Below are positions 10,925-21,900 of a stretch of DNA of 60,000 nt, piece by piece. The stretch comes from Bolinopsis microptera (taxonomy: Eukaryota; Ctenophora; Tentaculata; Lobata; Bolinopsidae). The notes beneath the pieces are model-generated. The model ran no database searches. It was not told the origin of the DNA and saw nothing but the letters and a program-made list of their open reading frames with translations. The stretch spans positions 3,200,359 to 3,260,358 of the forward strand of contig NC_087075.1 in NCBI RefSeq assembly GCF_026151205.1, written 5' to 3'. Within the stretch, counting starts at the first letter, position 1; each line of letters opens with the position of its first letter. The position numbers were made by a program, and so were the translations under genes.

Positions 10925-13320
10925 CAGTGGCGTAACGTTATTTTTAGGCTCCCCCGCTCCTCTCAAAAAGTGCTCCCCTTTCTGGAGCGCGCTCTCTTCG
11001 CTCGCAAGATGTGTTTTAGGGCCATCGAATTTGATGATCGACGCCACAATTTGTAAATGTTAAATTATCATATGTAGTCAAGGGATGCTCGATGTATACA
11101 ATAAAATATTTTAATAAGTTAGCCAGCAACATTGTAGTTTTAATTATGTCGAAGAATAAAAATTGAATTCTATGATGAATTTTGTTAAAATTTAAAATTA
11201 AAACGCGCGCTAGTTTGTTATCACTACGCCGCGCATTTTATCTAAACTGGTTTTAAATTATATTGTTTACAAGAATCGAGCGCTTGTCAGAACATCCCGA
11301 TTTGTATTTTGTCCGTCAATCATTATATCAGAATCCAAAATCCATATGTCGGTTCGGTCGCAAAGTGTAAACTTTCAGTTATTAGTACCAATCATAAATT
11401 GATTCTAATTAACTATTAATTCAAACACTTCCTTTTGTTTGTGACTTGTCAAATACCAATTGGCAGTGCAAATTAAATAATACTAAAATTCAAAGCTTTG
11501 TGGCTTGTGCAGACAGTAAAAGCCAGAAATCAAAATGCTGTGCTCTGTGTGCTCTTCCGAAATGTGATTTTTGTGAATCTCGTACTGGCTACTGCATACT
11601 GTACAATTTATTTAAAATCTTTGAAGTTTATAACTGGTTACTGCACTGGAGAATGCAGTTGGTCAGCTACTAGAGATGTATTTTGGGGGGAAGATATGGA
11701 GATATCAAATGGACAATTATAATAGCCAATAGAGTGGATATTATGTTATATAATGAGGGCTGATTACCGATTTAGATCTTGAATAGTTCAAGTTTAAAGG
11801 GAAATAGACAAATACCCGAGTGATGAAGTATAATTGTAAAGTGGTGCAGAGGAAACGTACCCTTGCTAATAGATATGACTGCCAACAAACACCATTATCA
11901 AACTCGAAAGAAAGGCTACTACTTAGTAGCGTGTTACCGATTTGTTGTAAATTGTAAGATTGGAAATTGTTTTTTTAGTACTAGTCTGTGTGCCTTGTGC
12001 GTCGTGCATTTTTGATGTTTCTTAGCTCAATAGGCAATATAATGATCATCACTATTCACTCTACGACCTTTTGGCTAGATCATAATTCTTAGTTGTCACT
12101 CACCATAAATCACTGACAGTACACACATCACATAGCACATACACATTCGTTGAGTTAATGCTTGATGAATTTCAGAAGCTGCCATGGAGACCCTGCAGCT
12201 GTTATCGATAAAGGAATACCCAACAGACAAAGAACTCTTTAGGGACGTAATGCTAACTGCCGATCTGAAGAGGAACATTATAGACCAGGGTCCATGCCAG
12301 CCTGCTATCCTGCAGAATTATTACACTTGTCAGCACAGAGGTATCAAAATTCTGAGAAAATGGCTATGATTTTTGCCGACATCAAAAAAGCATACTGCAA
12401 CATCTGCTGGATGTTTAGAGGAAAGACTGAGTGGGCTGATGGCGTGACCCTGAGCAAGAAGGACGGGCTTGTGAAAAGAATTGACCTACACGAGAAGTCA
12501 ATTGGACACAGAGAGTGCCATAAGAACTTTGCTATGTGCAGTTCAAAGATAGTCCCATCGACCATGCGATGTTTGAAACAGCAAGGAGAGGAGGAGAACA
12601 AATGGTCAAAAGTGATAGAGCGGGTCATTGCTGTTATCACAAGTGCTGCAAGCATGAACCTGCCTCTAAGGGGACACAGAGAAACAGTGGGGGATGGAGC
12701 GTGTAGTGGAGGCAATTTCTTGGAGTTAATTCAATTGCTGGCACAATATGATGACTTGCTGAGCCAAACAATTGGAACAGAAAAGGGTCGCCACAAATAC
12801 TTGAGTCCTACCGTACAAAACGAGATTATTTGCCTTATAGCTAAGAAAACGACCGACAAGATCGTCGAAGAAGTTATCAATGCTCCTTTCTTCGCATTAC
12901 TGCTTGACTCCATGACCGACATCAGCAAGGTTTGTTTGCCCTTGAATTTTGAAACTATGTCATGAGAACTGAATAAGTAAAATAGCTTAAGTTTTATTTC
13001 TGTCGTCAACGTGCATTACAATTTACTTGAAATTACATACAGAATATTAAAGTATGCTTATAACTATATAATGCTTTTTAATTTCAGATCGATCAACTAA
13101 GCATAGTTGTACGGTATGTTGTCATGGAGGACGAGAAGTTCACAATAAAAGAGAGTTTTCTCGGATTTGTTGCGATGAGTTCCTCAACTGCGGAGAACGT
13201 AGCGGAAACTGTAGTCGAGAAATTACGGGACTTGGGTATAACAATTGAACGTCGCGTCTGTTGTGTCTCCGTGCTATATACTAGTGTATTGTGCTCTGCC
13301 AATTGTATCATATGGTTAAA
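10925..13320 (+). mobile_element. Decayed hAT transposon
   Basis: The left terminus CAGTGGCGTAACG at 10925, followed by a C-rich stretch, is characteristic of hAT elements carrying a TTF-type zinc finger and DUF4371-type transposase. The transposase remnant lies at 12184-13250 on the same strand. I could not find the matching right terminus (…CGCCACTG), so the 3' half, including the hAT dimerisation domain, appears lost. The end coordinate given is only where recognisable transposase stops. Confidence 0.65.
12184..13255 (+). pseudogene. hAT transposase fragment (TTF zinc finger, DUF4371)
   Basis: Three pieces can be read. The first (12184-12366) contains the GPCQP motif that precedes the zinc finger in this family. 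A second frame (about 12360-12929) contains the zinc-finger segment CNICWMF and WADGVTLSKKDGL, with the conserved H-x-x-S-x-x-H (HEKSIGH). It is followed by GNFLELIQLLAQYD, YLSPTVQNEIICLIA and FALLLDSMTDIS, which are standard signatures of the transposase catalytic region. A GT-AG intron (12930-13087) joins DISK to IDQLSIVVRYV and FLGFVAMSSSTAENVAE. The change of frame near 12350 and the loss of everything after 13255 mark it as non-functional. Host-derived ZMYM-like genes share this domain, but the breaks argue against a domesticated gene. Confidence 0.85.
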
Positions 13321-13912
13321 TTGAATGTATTATCTGATTGAATGATTTTCAAGAGTGAGAGGCTGGAAAGGGACATTCTGTATATAGGGAGGCATAAATC
13401 AATCGGCCATATTATGAACACATAGTTCTTTTCTTCCGGAGAGACTTTGTCAGAACAAACTCCCTCTGGACGTCAAGAACTCCAAGAAGAGAGCAGAGAG
13501 ACAGCTCTAAGTTTTAAAGTTAAATTGGAATGATTTAAAAATGGGAAAAATGTGACTTTTGAAAGTTTTGTCAATGATTGTTATGTTTGGAATGTTTTGA
13601 AAGAAGAATTAGGAAGAATCGAGGAAACCAATAATGGTAATAACAAAGGGAAACATAATGAATATCTTGCATTAAAAAAAGGTTTTAATAATTTTTTACT
13701 GGGTATTTGTTTTGTTTTTTTAACAGTAAAAAGTGTGTCAAACAGTATATATTATATAATACATTCAATTAAATCAAGTGATGCAATAGGCAGAGCACAA
13801 TCAAATTTTAAGTGTTGCAATTGGCAGAGCACAATTCATTGCTACCAATAATTTCATGATCATGATCTACTCCATATTATAGTATAGGGGCAGGGATGAG
13901 GTTGTATGAGAC
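13321..13912. other. Spacer between hAT and LINE remnants
   Basis: An open frame at 13552-13851 gives no recognisable protein. A small duplication carries GGCAGAGCACAAT twice (about 13788 and 13822). No gene call is supported. Confidence 0.35.
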
Positions 13913-14815
13913 TTATGATAGCTGAATCTCACGTTTGGTGTCCACCTTCTTTCCTCGGTACCCTCGTAGAGCAATCAGAGTTGTTCTCAACATTGCAAAT
14001 CTTATCCTTGTTCTTACATGTCTTACTACATCACAGTACCTCTCCTTCCTTTTTCTTGCAATGAGGTCTGCTACTCTGTTGACGAACTGCTTACACTCTT
14101 TAGACATTCCTCCAGATTTGAGGAATACAGTCGGGGTGAAAGTAGCCTTCTCTACATTCAACACTCCCTCCAAGTACTCGTCCTTCTTCTCCTTCTCGTT
14201 CTCTTCGTATACTTCTTGAAGAGTTTTTGTCCTGTTTGATAAGCAATTGGGGTGTGAAACCCTTATGTCAAGAAAGGTCTTATCAAATGGAGTCCAAACT
14301 CCTCTAGCAGATACATCAAGCCGAGCTTGGTCACCTGTTATAGTCTTGGGGTTGAGGCAGTCACCCTCATTTACCTTCTAGTTCTGTAGCTGGGGTCCAA
14401 CTTTTACATCATGACATACCTCACGAAGGAGATTTGCCATTGTGTCTCTGATGTTGTTGTGGGTCATAATCACGAAGCCCCCTAGCTTACAGGTGAAAAG
14501 GTGGTCAAGATCACTTGTTTTCCCACATCCACAGGTGATGGGAGTGTTTGGTATCCACCAGCTGTAGCGTAAGCAGACACTGTCACGAAACTCCTCTTTG
14601 TGCAGAGTGTAGCCATACTGCTGAAGTGGCAATGTGTTGAGCCAACTGGACGCTCCCTTTTCTCTTGCTGCTAGTAATGCTCTCTTAGAGGAGGTGCCAC
14701 ATCTTTCAGCTATAGCATTAAACTTGGCTTGGAGCTCGGAATTCTTCAATGTTTTGATCATTTCTTTCCCCGATTTGGTGAGGTTACTGGATGCAGTGTA
14801 CCTAACATTTCAGTT
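13913..14815 (-). pseudogene. 3' end of a restriction-like-endonuclease LINE
   Basis: Read on the minus strand this is one frame from about 14809 to 13913, interrupted by one in-frame TAG at 14378-14380. It contains SSWLNTLPLQQYGYTL and EEFRDSVCLRY, then a zinc-knuckle-like CGCGKTSDLDHLFTC-GG. Next come HNNIRDTMANLLREVCHDV, ARLDVSARGVW and FLDIRVSHPN. The CxC…H…C knuckle followed by HN…RD and paired acidic residues fits the restriction-like endonuclease domain of site-selective non-LTR elements (R2/NeSL/Hero group). That assignment is from memory and motif layout. No reverse transcriptase domain is present, so it is 5'-truncated, as LINE insertions often are. Confidence 0.7.
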
Positions 14816-15054
14816 TAATTATTAATTTTTAGAAATATCCTTGATAATGTGTGATGATTTGATTGGAAACTTTCATCAAACGAAAGTTGTGTCATTATTA
14901 TTCGACTCGATTTGATTTATAAATATTTCCCCTTAAAATGTATATGGAAAATGTCCCTACAATCTTCAATGTCCTTTGAACAAAACAATTAGTAATTGTT
15001 GTCAAAAATTGAAATTTATTATGATTTATTGTGACCATCAAATATTTAGGTAGG

Positions 15055-15602
15055 ATGGGTGCCGACAAGGTAGACAAGGTAGACAGAGAACACAGGGGCA
15101 TCCCTCAGGCAGTCTTTCTTGAAGATGTGGACAGTTACATGTCATCCACTACCCCTGAAAAGAATGCAGCTGCAGTACTCAAAGATTTTGATGAACAACT
15201 CCAAAAGTACAAATACATGGAATTGAATTTGCTGCAAAGAAAGAAAAGACTCAGAGCTCAAGTTCCTGACATCGAAAAGACTCTCGAGATTGTCCAACAT
15301 ATGCTGAAGAAGGAGAGGAGTTTCAAACACATTTCATGCTGTCTGATCAAGTCCACGCTCTTGCCACAGTTCCTCCTACAGATAAAGTGTTCTTGTGGCT
15401 TGGTGCTAACGTGATGCTTGAGTACACAATTGATGAAGCAATCACCCTGTTGACCAAGAACCTGAACACTGCCACTGTTAACGCTGACCAGCTGGAGGAT
15501 GACTTAGGTTACCTCTCTAACCAGATAACCACCATGGAGGTCAACATGGCGAGGGTATATAACTGGGACTTCAAGCGAAGGAAGGCTGCTGCTGATAAAT
15601 AG
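15055..15602 (+). CDS. VBP1: Prefoldin subunit 3 (VBP1), intronless, one frame break
   Basis: Prefoldin 3 is an alpha-class subunit of the cytosolic hexameric chaperone that hands unfolded tubulin and actin to the CCT chaperonin. The sequence matches it along its length: HRGIPQAVFLEDVDSYM, then QKYKYMELNLLQRKKRL in the first coiled coil, VPPTDKVFLWLGANVMLEY in the beta-hairpins, and TTMEVNMARVYNWDFKRR in the C-terminal coil. The start is the ATG at 15055-15057. The frame changes at 15316-15317: the codons up to MLKKE are in one frame, and EFQTHFMLSDQV onwards is in another, consistent with one missing base in a GAGGAG run. Apart from that the gene is clean, so this is either a recent mutation or an assembly error. 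The lack of introns would fit a retrocopy, but no poly-A tract is evident. Confidence 0.9.
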
Positions 15603-15961
15603 TCTGATCACCTCTGTACTTTTAGTATTTAAATGTAAATATTTTATAAAGGATCTTTTTCACTTCTCTGTCATAATCATATTATCATTCTGGTGGTTTT
15701 TTTCCTACTGTTTGCACTGTGTGAAAATGTAAAAGGTGTTCAATGAGATCTGGAATTTGGTTAATTATATGGTATTTGTTAACTCTGCGTATTTACTTTT
15801 GTTACAAATCAACTAAGTACTACTGTTGGAATGCAGTGAAACTAGAAAACAATAAGTATCCTTTGAAAGAAAAGATATACTGTGTTCTCGCCCTTAACTG
15901 ATCCCCATGTTGTGTCTCTGTGTTCACTAACCCACTGACCCAGCTGAGTGTATCAGATGAC
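15603..15961 (+). promoter_or_regulatory. Short spacer between prefoldin 3 and mitofusin
   Basis: Only about 360 bp separate the prefoldin stop from the mitofusin start on the same strand. The stretch must hold the prefoldin 3' UTR and the mitofusin 5' UTR. Acceptor-like TATCAG lies just before 15957. No canonical AATAAA is evident. Confidence 0.4.
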
Positions 15962-18900
15962 ATGACGCAGACGGGTTCCGGCTCCCCTGGCCTCCGACGT
16001 TCTCTCTCTCAGATGGATTATGAGCTCCTCAAGCACACACCTGATCTCACTAACATTCCTCCATTGCAAAGGTTTGTTCAATTCCACTTTTTACCCATTA
16101 TCAAGGTAATGTAAGAAATTTATAATATTATATATAATTATCTTGTGTTAAATTTAAATTTGATACAATTCCATTTTAACCCAATTTTTGATATCAGGTT
16201 TGGTTTTGCAAAGAAGCGAATCAATGAAATATTTGAGAAGTTCAAAGTCCACGTAGAAGAAATGGATGCCTTCATTGGTGAGTGACTAGGGTGAAGCATG
16301 TTATTAAACTGGTTAATCAACTTAAGTACTGTATTGTGAATGTAAAAATATTAAAGAAAATAAAAGTACCTATTGTTCACCGATTATTAAGAATGTTGAC
16401 AAGAAAACAACCTCCGTTTCTTGAGCAAATCAATAATATCAGGTAACTCCTACATCAAAGAAGCTAATGATTTGCATGGTGAACATCTCGATACACAGAA
16501 CATGTTACGCCAGATTGAGAGTATTGTACAAATCATCGACAGAGATCACATGAAGGTTTGCTTGTTACGAAGGTTGATTTTTACTTACTTGAATTGCAAC
16601 TATTTGCTTATTTATTGGAAAACAAAGTTATTATAATAATTTACAATGAAAGAAATTACTACAAATACTTGAACTTGAAGTATAGCTATGGATTGAGTAT
16701 ATCACGACTTACTGAGTTAATTGTTCCAGGTAGCCTTCTTCGGTCGGACCAGTAACGGAAAGAGTACAGTAATAAACTCTATGTTACGGGATCAGATTCT
16801 TCCTTCAGGTAATAACTCTTAAGTCACGCGACACATCTACTCGGAGCTGCAATTATTTATTTGAAGAACAGCTTTAAGTACAAGTTATATTGAAAATAAA
16901 GCCTAGATTCCTGTTCTCCATACCTCTCTCTCTGCCAGGTATTGGTCACACTACTAACTGCTTCCTCTCTATTACCGGGGTTGATGTCCAGGAACCCTAC
17001 CTGCTTAGACCTGACTCTCCCGACAAGAAGAACGCTCAGGTGCGTGCAGCTGCTAAATCTTATATTCTTGAGGGGGCTATCTTACATTCTTGAGGGGGCT
17101 ATCTTACATTCTTGAGGGGGCTATCTTACATTCTTGAGGGGGCTATCTTACATTCTTGAGGGGGCTATCTTACATTCTTGAAGGGGCTATCTTACATTCT
17201 TGAGGGGGCTATCTTACATTCTTGAGGGGGCTATCTTACATTCTTGAGGGGGCTATCTTACATTTTTGAGGGGGCTATCTTACATTTTTGAGGGGGCTAT
17301 CTTACATTCTTGAGGGGGCTATCTTACATTTTTGAGGGGGCTATCTTACATTCTTGAGGGGGCTATCTTACATTCTTGAGGGGGCTATCTTACATTCTTG
17401 AGGGGGCTATCTTACATTCTTGAGGGGGCTATCTTACATTCTTGAGGGGGCTATCTTACATTCTTGAGGGGGATAGGGTTCTGTAAATAGCAAGTGTAGT
17501 GAAGTGCACGTGCAGCACCCAGCTAGGGGTCTGTAAAGGCAACACCTTTCTTCGAGACATTATTTAGAATTTATGATTGTTTCTGTATAAAGCCTGTTTC
17601 AAGCCGGCTTTTATTTCAGACAATAAAGCGGCTATCAAACTCTCTGAGTAAAGAGTGTTTAGATCCCAATGCTATTGTCCGACTGTACTGGCCTAAAACT
17701 AAGTGTGCTCTTATACGAGATGAGGTGGTTCTAGTGGACAGGTAAGATTGCTTGAGCCAGGAATTAATATTTAATTAGGCTAATTAATTAACTAAACTGA
17801 TTGTAGTCAAGACAGGGTGGTCGAGAATATATGTGGTGTATTAATAATGATTTTAAAGAACTGATTTAGATAACCCTGTACCCTGTACCCTGTACCCTGT
17901 ACCCTGTACCCTGTACCCTGTACCCTGTACCCTGTACCCTGTACCCTGTACCCTGTACCCTGTACCCTGTACCCTGTACCCTGTATCCTGTACCCTGTAC
18001 CCTGTATCCTGTACCCTGTACCCTGTACCAGGCCATGTACCCTGTACCCTGAACCCTGAACCATGTACCCTGAACCCTGAACCATGTACCCTGAGCTGTA
18101 CCCTGTACCCTGTACCCTGTACCCTGTACCCTGTACCCTGTACCCTGTACCCTGTACCCTGTACCCTGTACCCTGTACCCTGTACCCTGTACCCTGTACC
18201 CTGAGCTGTACCCTGTACCCTGTACCCTGTACCCTGTACCCTGTACCCTGTACCCTGTACCCTGTACCCTGTACCCTGTACCCTGTATCCTGTATCCTGT
18301 ACCCTGTACCCTGTACCATGTACCCTGTACCCTGTACCCTGTATCCTGTATCCTGTACCCTGTATCCTGTATCCTGTATCCTGTACCCTGTACCCTGTAC
18401 CCTGTATCCTGTACCCTGTACCCTGTACCCTGTATCCTGTACCCTGTACCCTGTACCCTGTATCCTGTACCCTGTACCCTGTACCCTGTATCCTGTATCC
18501 TGTATTCTGTACCCTGTACCCTGTATCCTGTATCCTGTACCCTGTACCCTGTACCCTGTACCCTGTATCTTAAACAAATAATCCTGTACCTTGCAACAAC
18601 CCCTCAGTCCAGGTATTGACATGTCTCCGGATGTAGACGGCTGGATTGACACGCACTGTCAGGATGCTGACGTGTTCGTGCTGGTTGCTAACTCAGAGAG
18701 TACCCTCATGCACTCTGTAAGTAGTTTTACAGTAGTAATTATTGTGAGTTATAATTATATAATAATAGAATGTAAATCTAGTTTAAAGTGATAAATAATA
18801 GGGGACAGTTCGTAGCCTGATGGTATGTGAAGGTGTGTGTTTTAATGATGGTGGTATGTAGCCTGATGGTATGTGAAGGTGTGTGTTTTAATGATGGTGG

Positions 18901-21900
18901 TATGTAGCCTGATGGTATGTGAATGTGTGTTTTAATGATGGTGGTATGTAGCCTGATGGTATGAAGGTGTGTGTTTTAATGATGGTGGTATGTAGCCTGA
19001 TGGTATGTGAAGGTGTGTGTTTTAATGATGGTGGTATGTAGCCTGATGGTATGTGAAGGTGTGTGTTTTAATGATGGCGGTATGTAGCCTGATGGTATGA
19101 AGGTGTGTGTTTTAATGATGGTGGTATGTAGCCTGATGGTATGAAGGTGTGTGTTTTAATGATGGTGGTATGTAGCCTGATGGTATGAAGGTGTGTGTTT
19201 TAATGATGGTGGTATGTAGCCTGATGGTATGAAGGTGTGTGCTTTAATGATGGTGGTATGTAGCCTGATGGTATGAAGGTGTGTGTTTTAATGATGGTGG
19301 TATGTAGCCTGATGGTATGAAGGTGTGTGTTTTAATGATGGTGGTATGTAGCCTGATGGTATAAAGGTGTGTGTTTTAATTATTGTGGTATGTAGCCTGA
19401 TGGTATGAAGGTGTGTGTTTTAATGATTGTGGTATGTAGCCTGATGGTATGTGAAGGTGTGTGTTTTAATGATGGTGGTATGTAGCCTGATGGTATGAAG
19501 GTGTGTGTTTTAATGATGATGGTATGTAGCCTGATGGTATGTGAAGGTGTGTGTTTTAATGATGGTGGTATGTAGCCTGATGGTATGAAGGTGTGTGTTT
19601 TAATGATGGTGGTATGTAGCCTGATGGTATGTGAATGTGTGTTTTAATGATGGTGGTATGTAGCCTGATGGTATGAAGGTGTGTGTTTTAACGATGGTGG
19701 TAATATGTAGCCTGATGGTATGAAGGTGTGTGTTTTATTGATGGCGGTATGTAGCCTGATGGTATGAAGGTGTGTGTTTTAATGATGGTGGTATGTAGCC
19801 TGATGGTATGAAGGTGTGTGTTTTAATGATGGTGGTATGTAGCCTGATGGTATGTGAAGGTGTGTGTTTTAATGATGGTGGTATGTAGCCTGATGGTATG
19901 AATGTGTGTGTTTTAATGATGGTGGTATGTAGCCTGATGGTATGAAGGTGTGTGTTTTAATGATGGTGGTATGTAGCCTGATGGTATGAAGGTGTGTGTT
20001 TTAATGATGGTGGTATGTAGCCTGATGGTATGAAGGTGTGTGTTTTAATGATGGTGGTATGTAGCCTGATGGTATGTGAAGGTGTGTGTTTTAATGATGG
20101 TGGTATGTAGCCTGATGGTATGTGAAGGTGTGTGTTTTAATGATGGTGGTATGTAGCCTGATGGTATGAAGGTGTGTGTTTTAATGATGGTGGTATGTAG
20201 CCTGATGGTATGTGAAGGTGTGTGTTTTAATGATGGTGGTATGTAGCCTGATGGTATGAAGGTGTGTGTTTTAATGATGGTGGTATGTAGCCTGATGGTA
20301 TGTGAAGGTGTGTGTTTTAATGATGGTGGTATGTAGCCTGATGGTATGAAGGTGTGTGTTTTAATGATGGTGGTATGTAGCCTGATGGTATGAAGGTGTG
20401 TGTTTTAATGATGGTGGTATGTAGCCTGATGGTATGAAGGTGTGTGTTTTAATGATGGTGGTATGTAGCCTGATGGTATGAAGGTGTGTGTTTTAATGAT
20501 GGTGGTATGTAGCCTGATGGTATGAAGGTGTGTGTTTTAATGATGGTGGTATGTAGCCTGATGGTATGAAGGTGTGTGTTTTAATGATGGTGGTATGTAG
20601 CCTGATGGTATGTGAAGGTGTGTGTTTTAATGATGGTGGTATGTAGCCTGGCCTGATGGTATGTGAAGGTGTGTGTTTTAATGATGGTGGTATGTAGCCT
20701 GATGGTATGAAGGTGTGTGTTTTAATGATGGTGGTATGTAGCCTGATGGTATGAAGGTGTGTGTTTTAATGATGGTGGTATGTAGCCTGATGGTATGAAG
20801 GTGTGTGCTTTAATGATGGTGGTATGTAGCCTGATGGTATGAAGGTGTGTGTTTTAATGATGGTGGTATGTAGCCTGATGGTATGAAGGTGTGTGTTTTA
20901 ATGATGGTGGTATGTAGCCTGATGGTATGTGAAGGTGTGTGTTTTAATTATTGTGGTATGTAGCCTGATGGTATGAAGGTGTGTGTTTTAATGATTGTGG
21001 TATGTAGCCTGATGGTATGTGAAGGTGTGTGTTTTAATGATGGTGGTATGTAGCCTGATGGTATGAAGGTGTGTGTTTTTTTATGATGATGGTATGTAGC
21101 CTGATGGTATGTGAAGGTGTGTGTTTTAATGATGGTGGTATGTAGCCTGATGGTATGAAGGTGTGTGTTTTAATGATGGTGGTATGTAGCCTGATGGTAT
21201 GTGAATGTGTGTTTTAATGATGGTGGTATGTAGCCTGATGGTATGAAGGTGTGTGTTTTAACGATGGTGGTAATATGTAGCCTGATGGTATGAAGGTGTG
21301 TGTTTTATTGATGGCGGTATGTAGCCTGATGGTATGAAGGTGTGTGTTTTAATGATGGTGGTATGTAGCCTGATGGTATGAAGGTGTGTGTTTTAATGAT
21401 GGTGGTATGTAGCCTGATGGTATGTGAAGGTGTGTGTTTTAATGATGGTGGTATGTAGCCTGATGGTATGAATGTGTGTGTTTTAATGATGGTGGTATGT
21501 AGCCTGATGGTATGAAGGTGTGTGTTTTAATGATGGTGGTATGTAGCCTGATGGTATGAAGGTGTGTGTTTTAATGATGGTGGTATGTAGCCTGATGGTA
21601 TGAAGGTGTGTGTTTTAATGATGGTGGTATGTAGCCTGATGGTATGTGAAGGTGTGTGTTTTAATGATGGTGGTATGTAGCCTGATGGTATGTGAAGGTG
21701 TGTGTTTTAATGATGGTGGTATGTAGCCTGATGGTATGAAGGTGTGTGTTTTAATGATGGTGGTATGTAGCCTGATGGTATGTGAAGGTGTGTGTTTTAA
21801 TGATGGTGGTATGTAGCCTGATGGTATGAAGGTGTGTGTTTTAATGATGGTGGTATGTAGCCTGATGGTATGTGAAGGTGTGTGTTTTAATGATGGTGGT

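Noticed and set aside
12344-13009. Minus-strand ORFs of 123 and 92 codons
   Set aside because: They lie opposite the hAT transposase frames, which carry the recognisable motifs.
17807-18652. 281-codon minus-strand ORF and 165-codon plus-strand ORF
   Set aside because: Both are translations of the 7-bp (ACCCTGT)n array. They have no other protein content and lie across a mitofusin intron.
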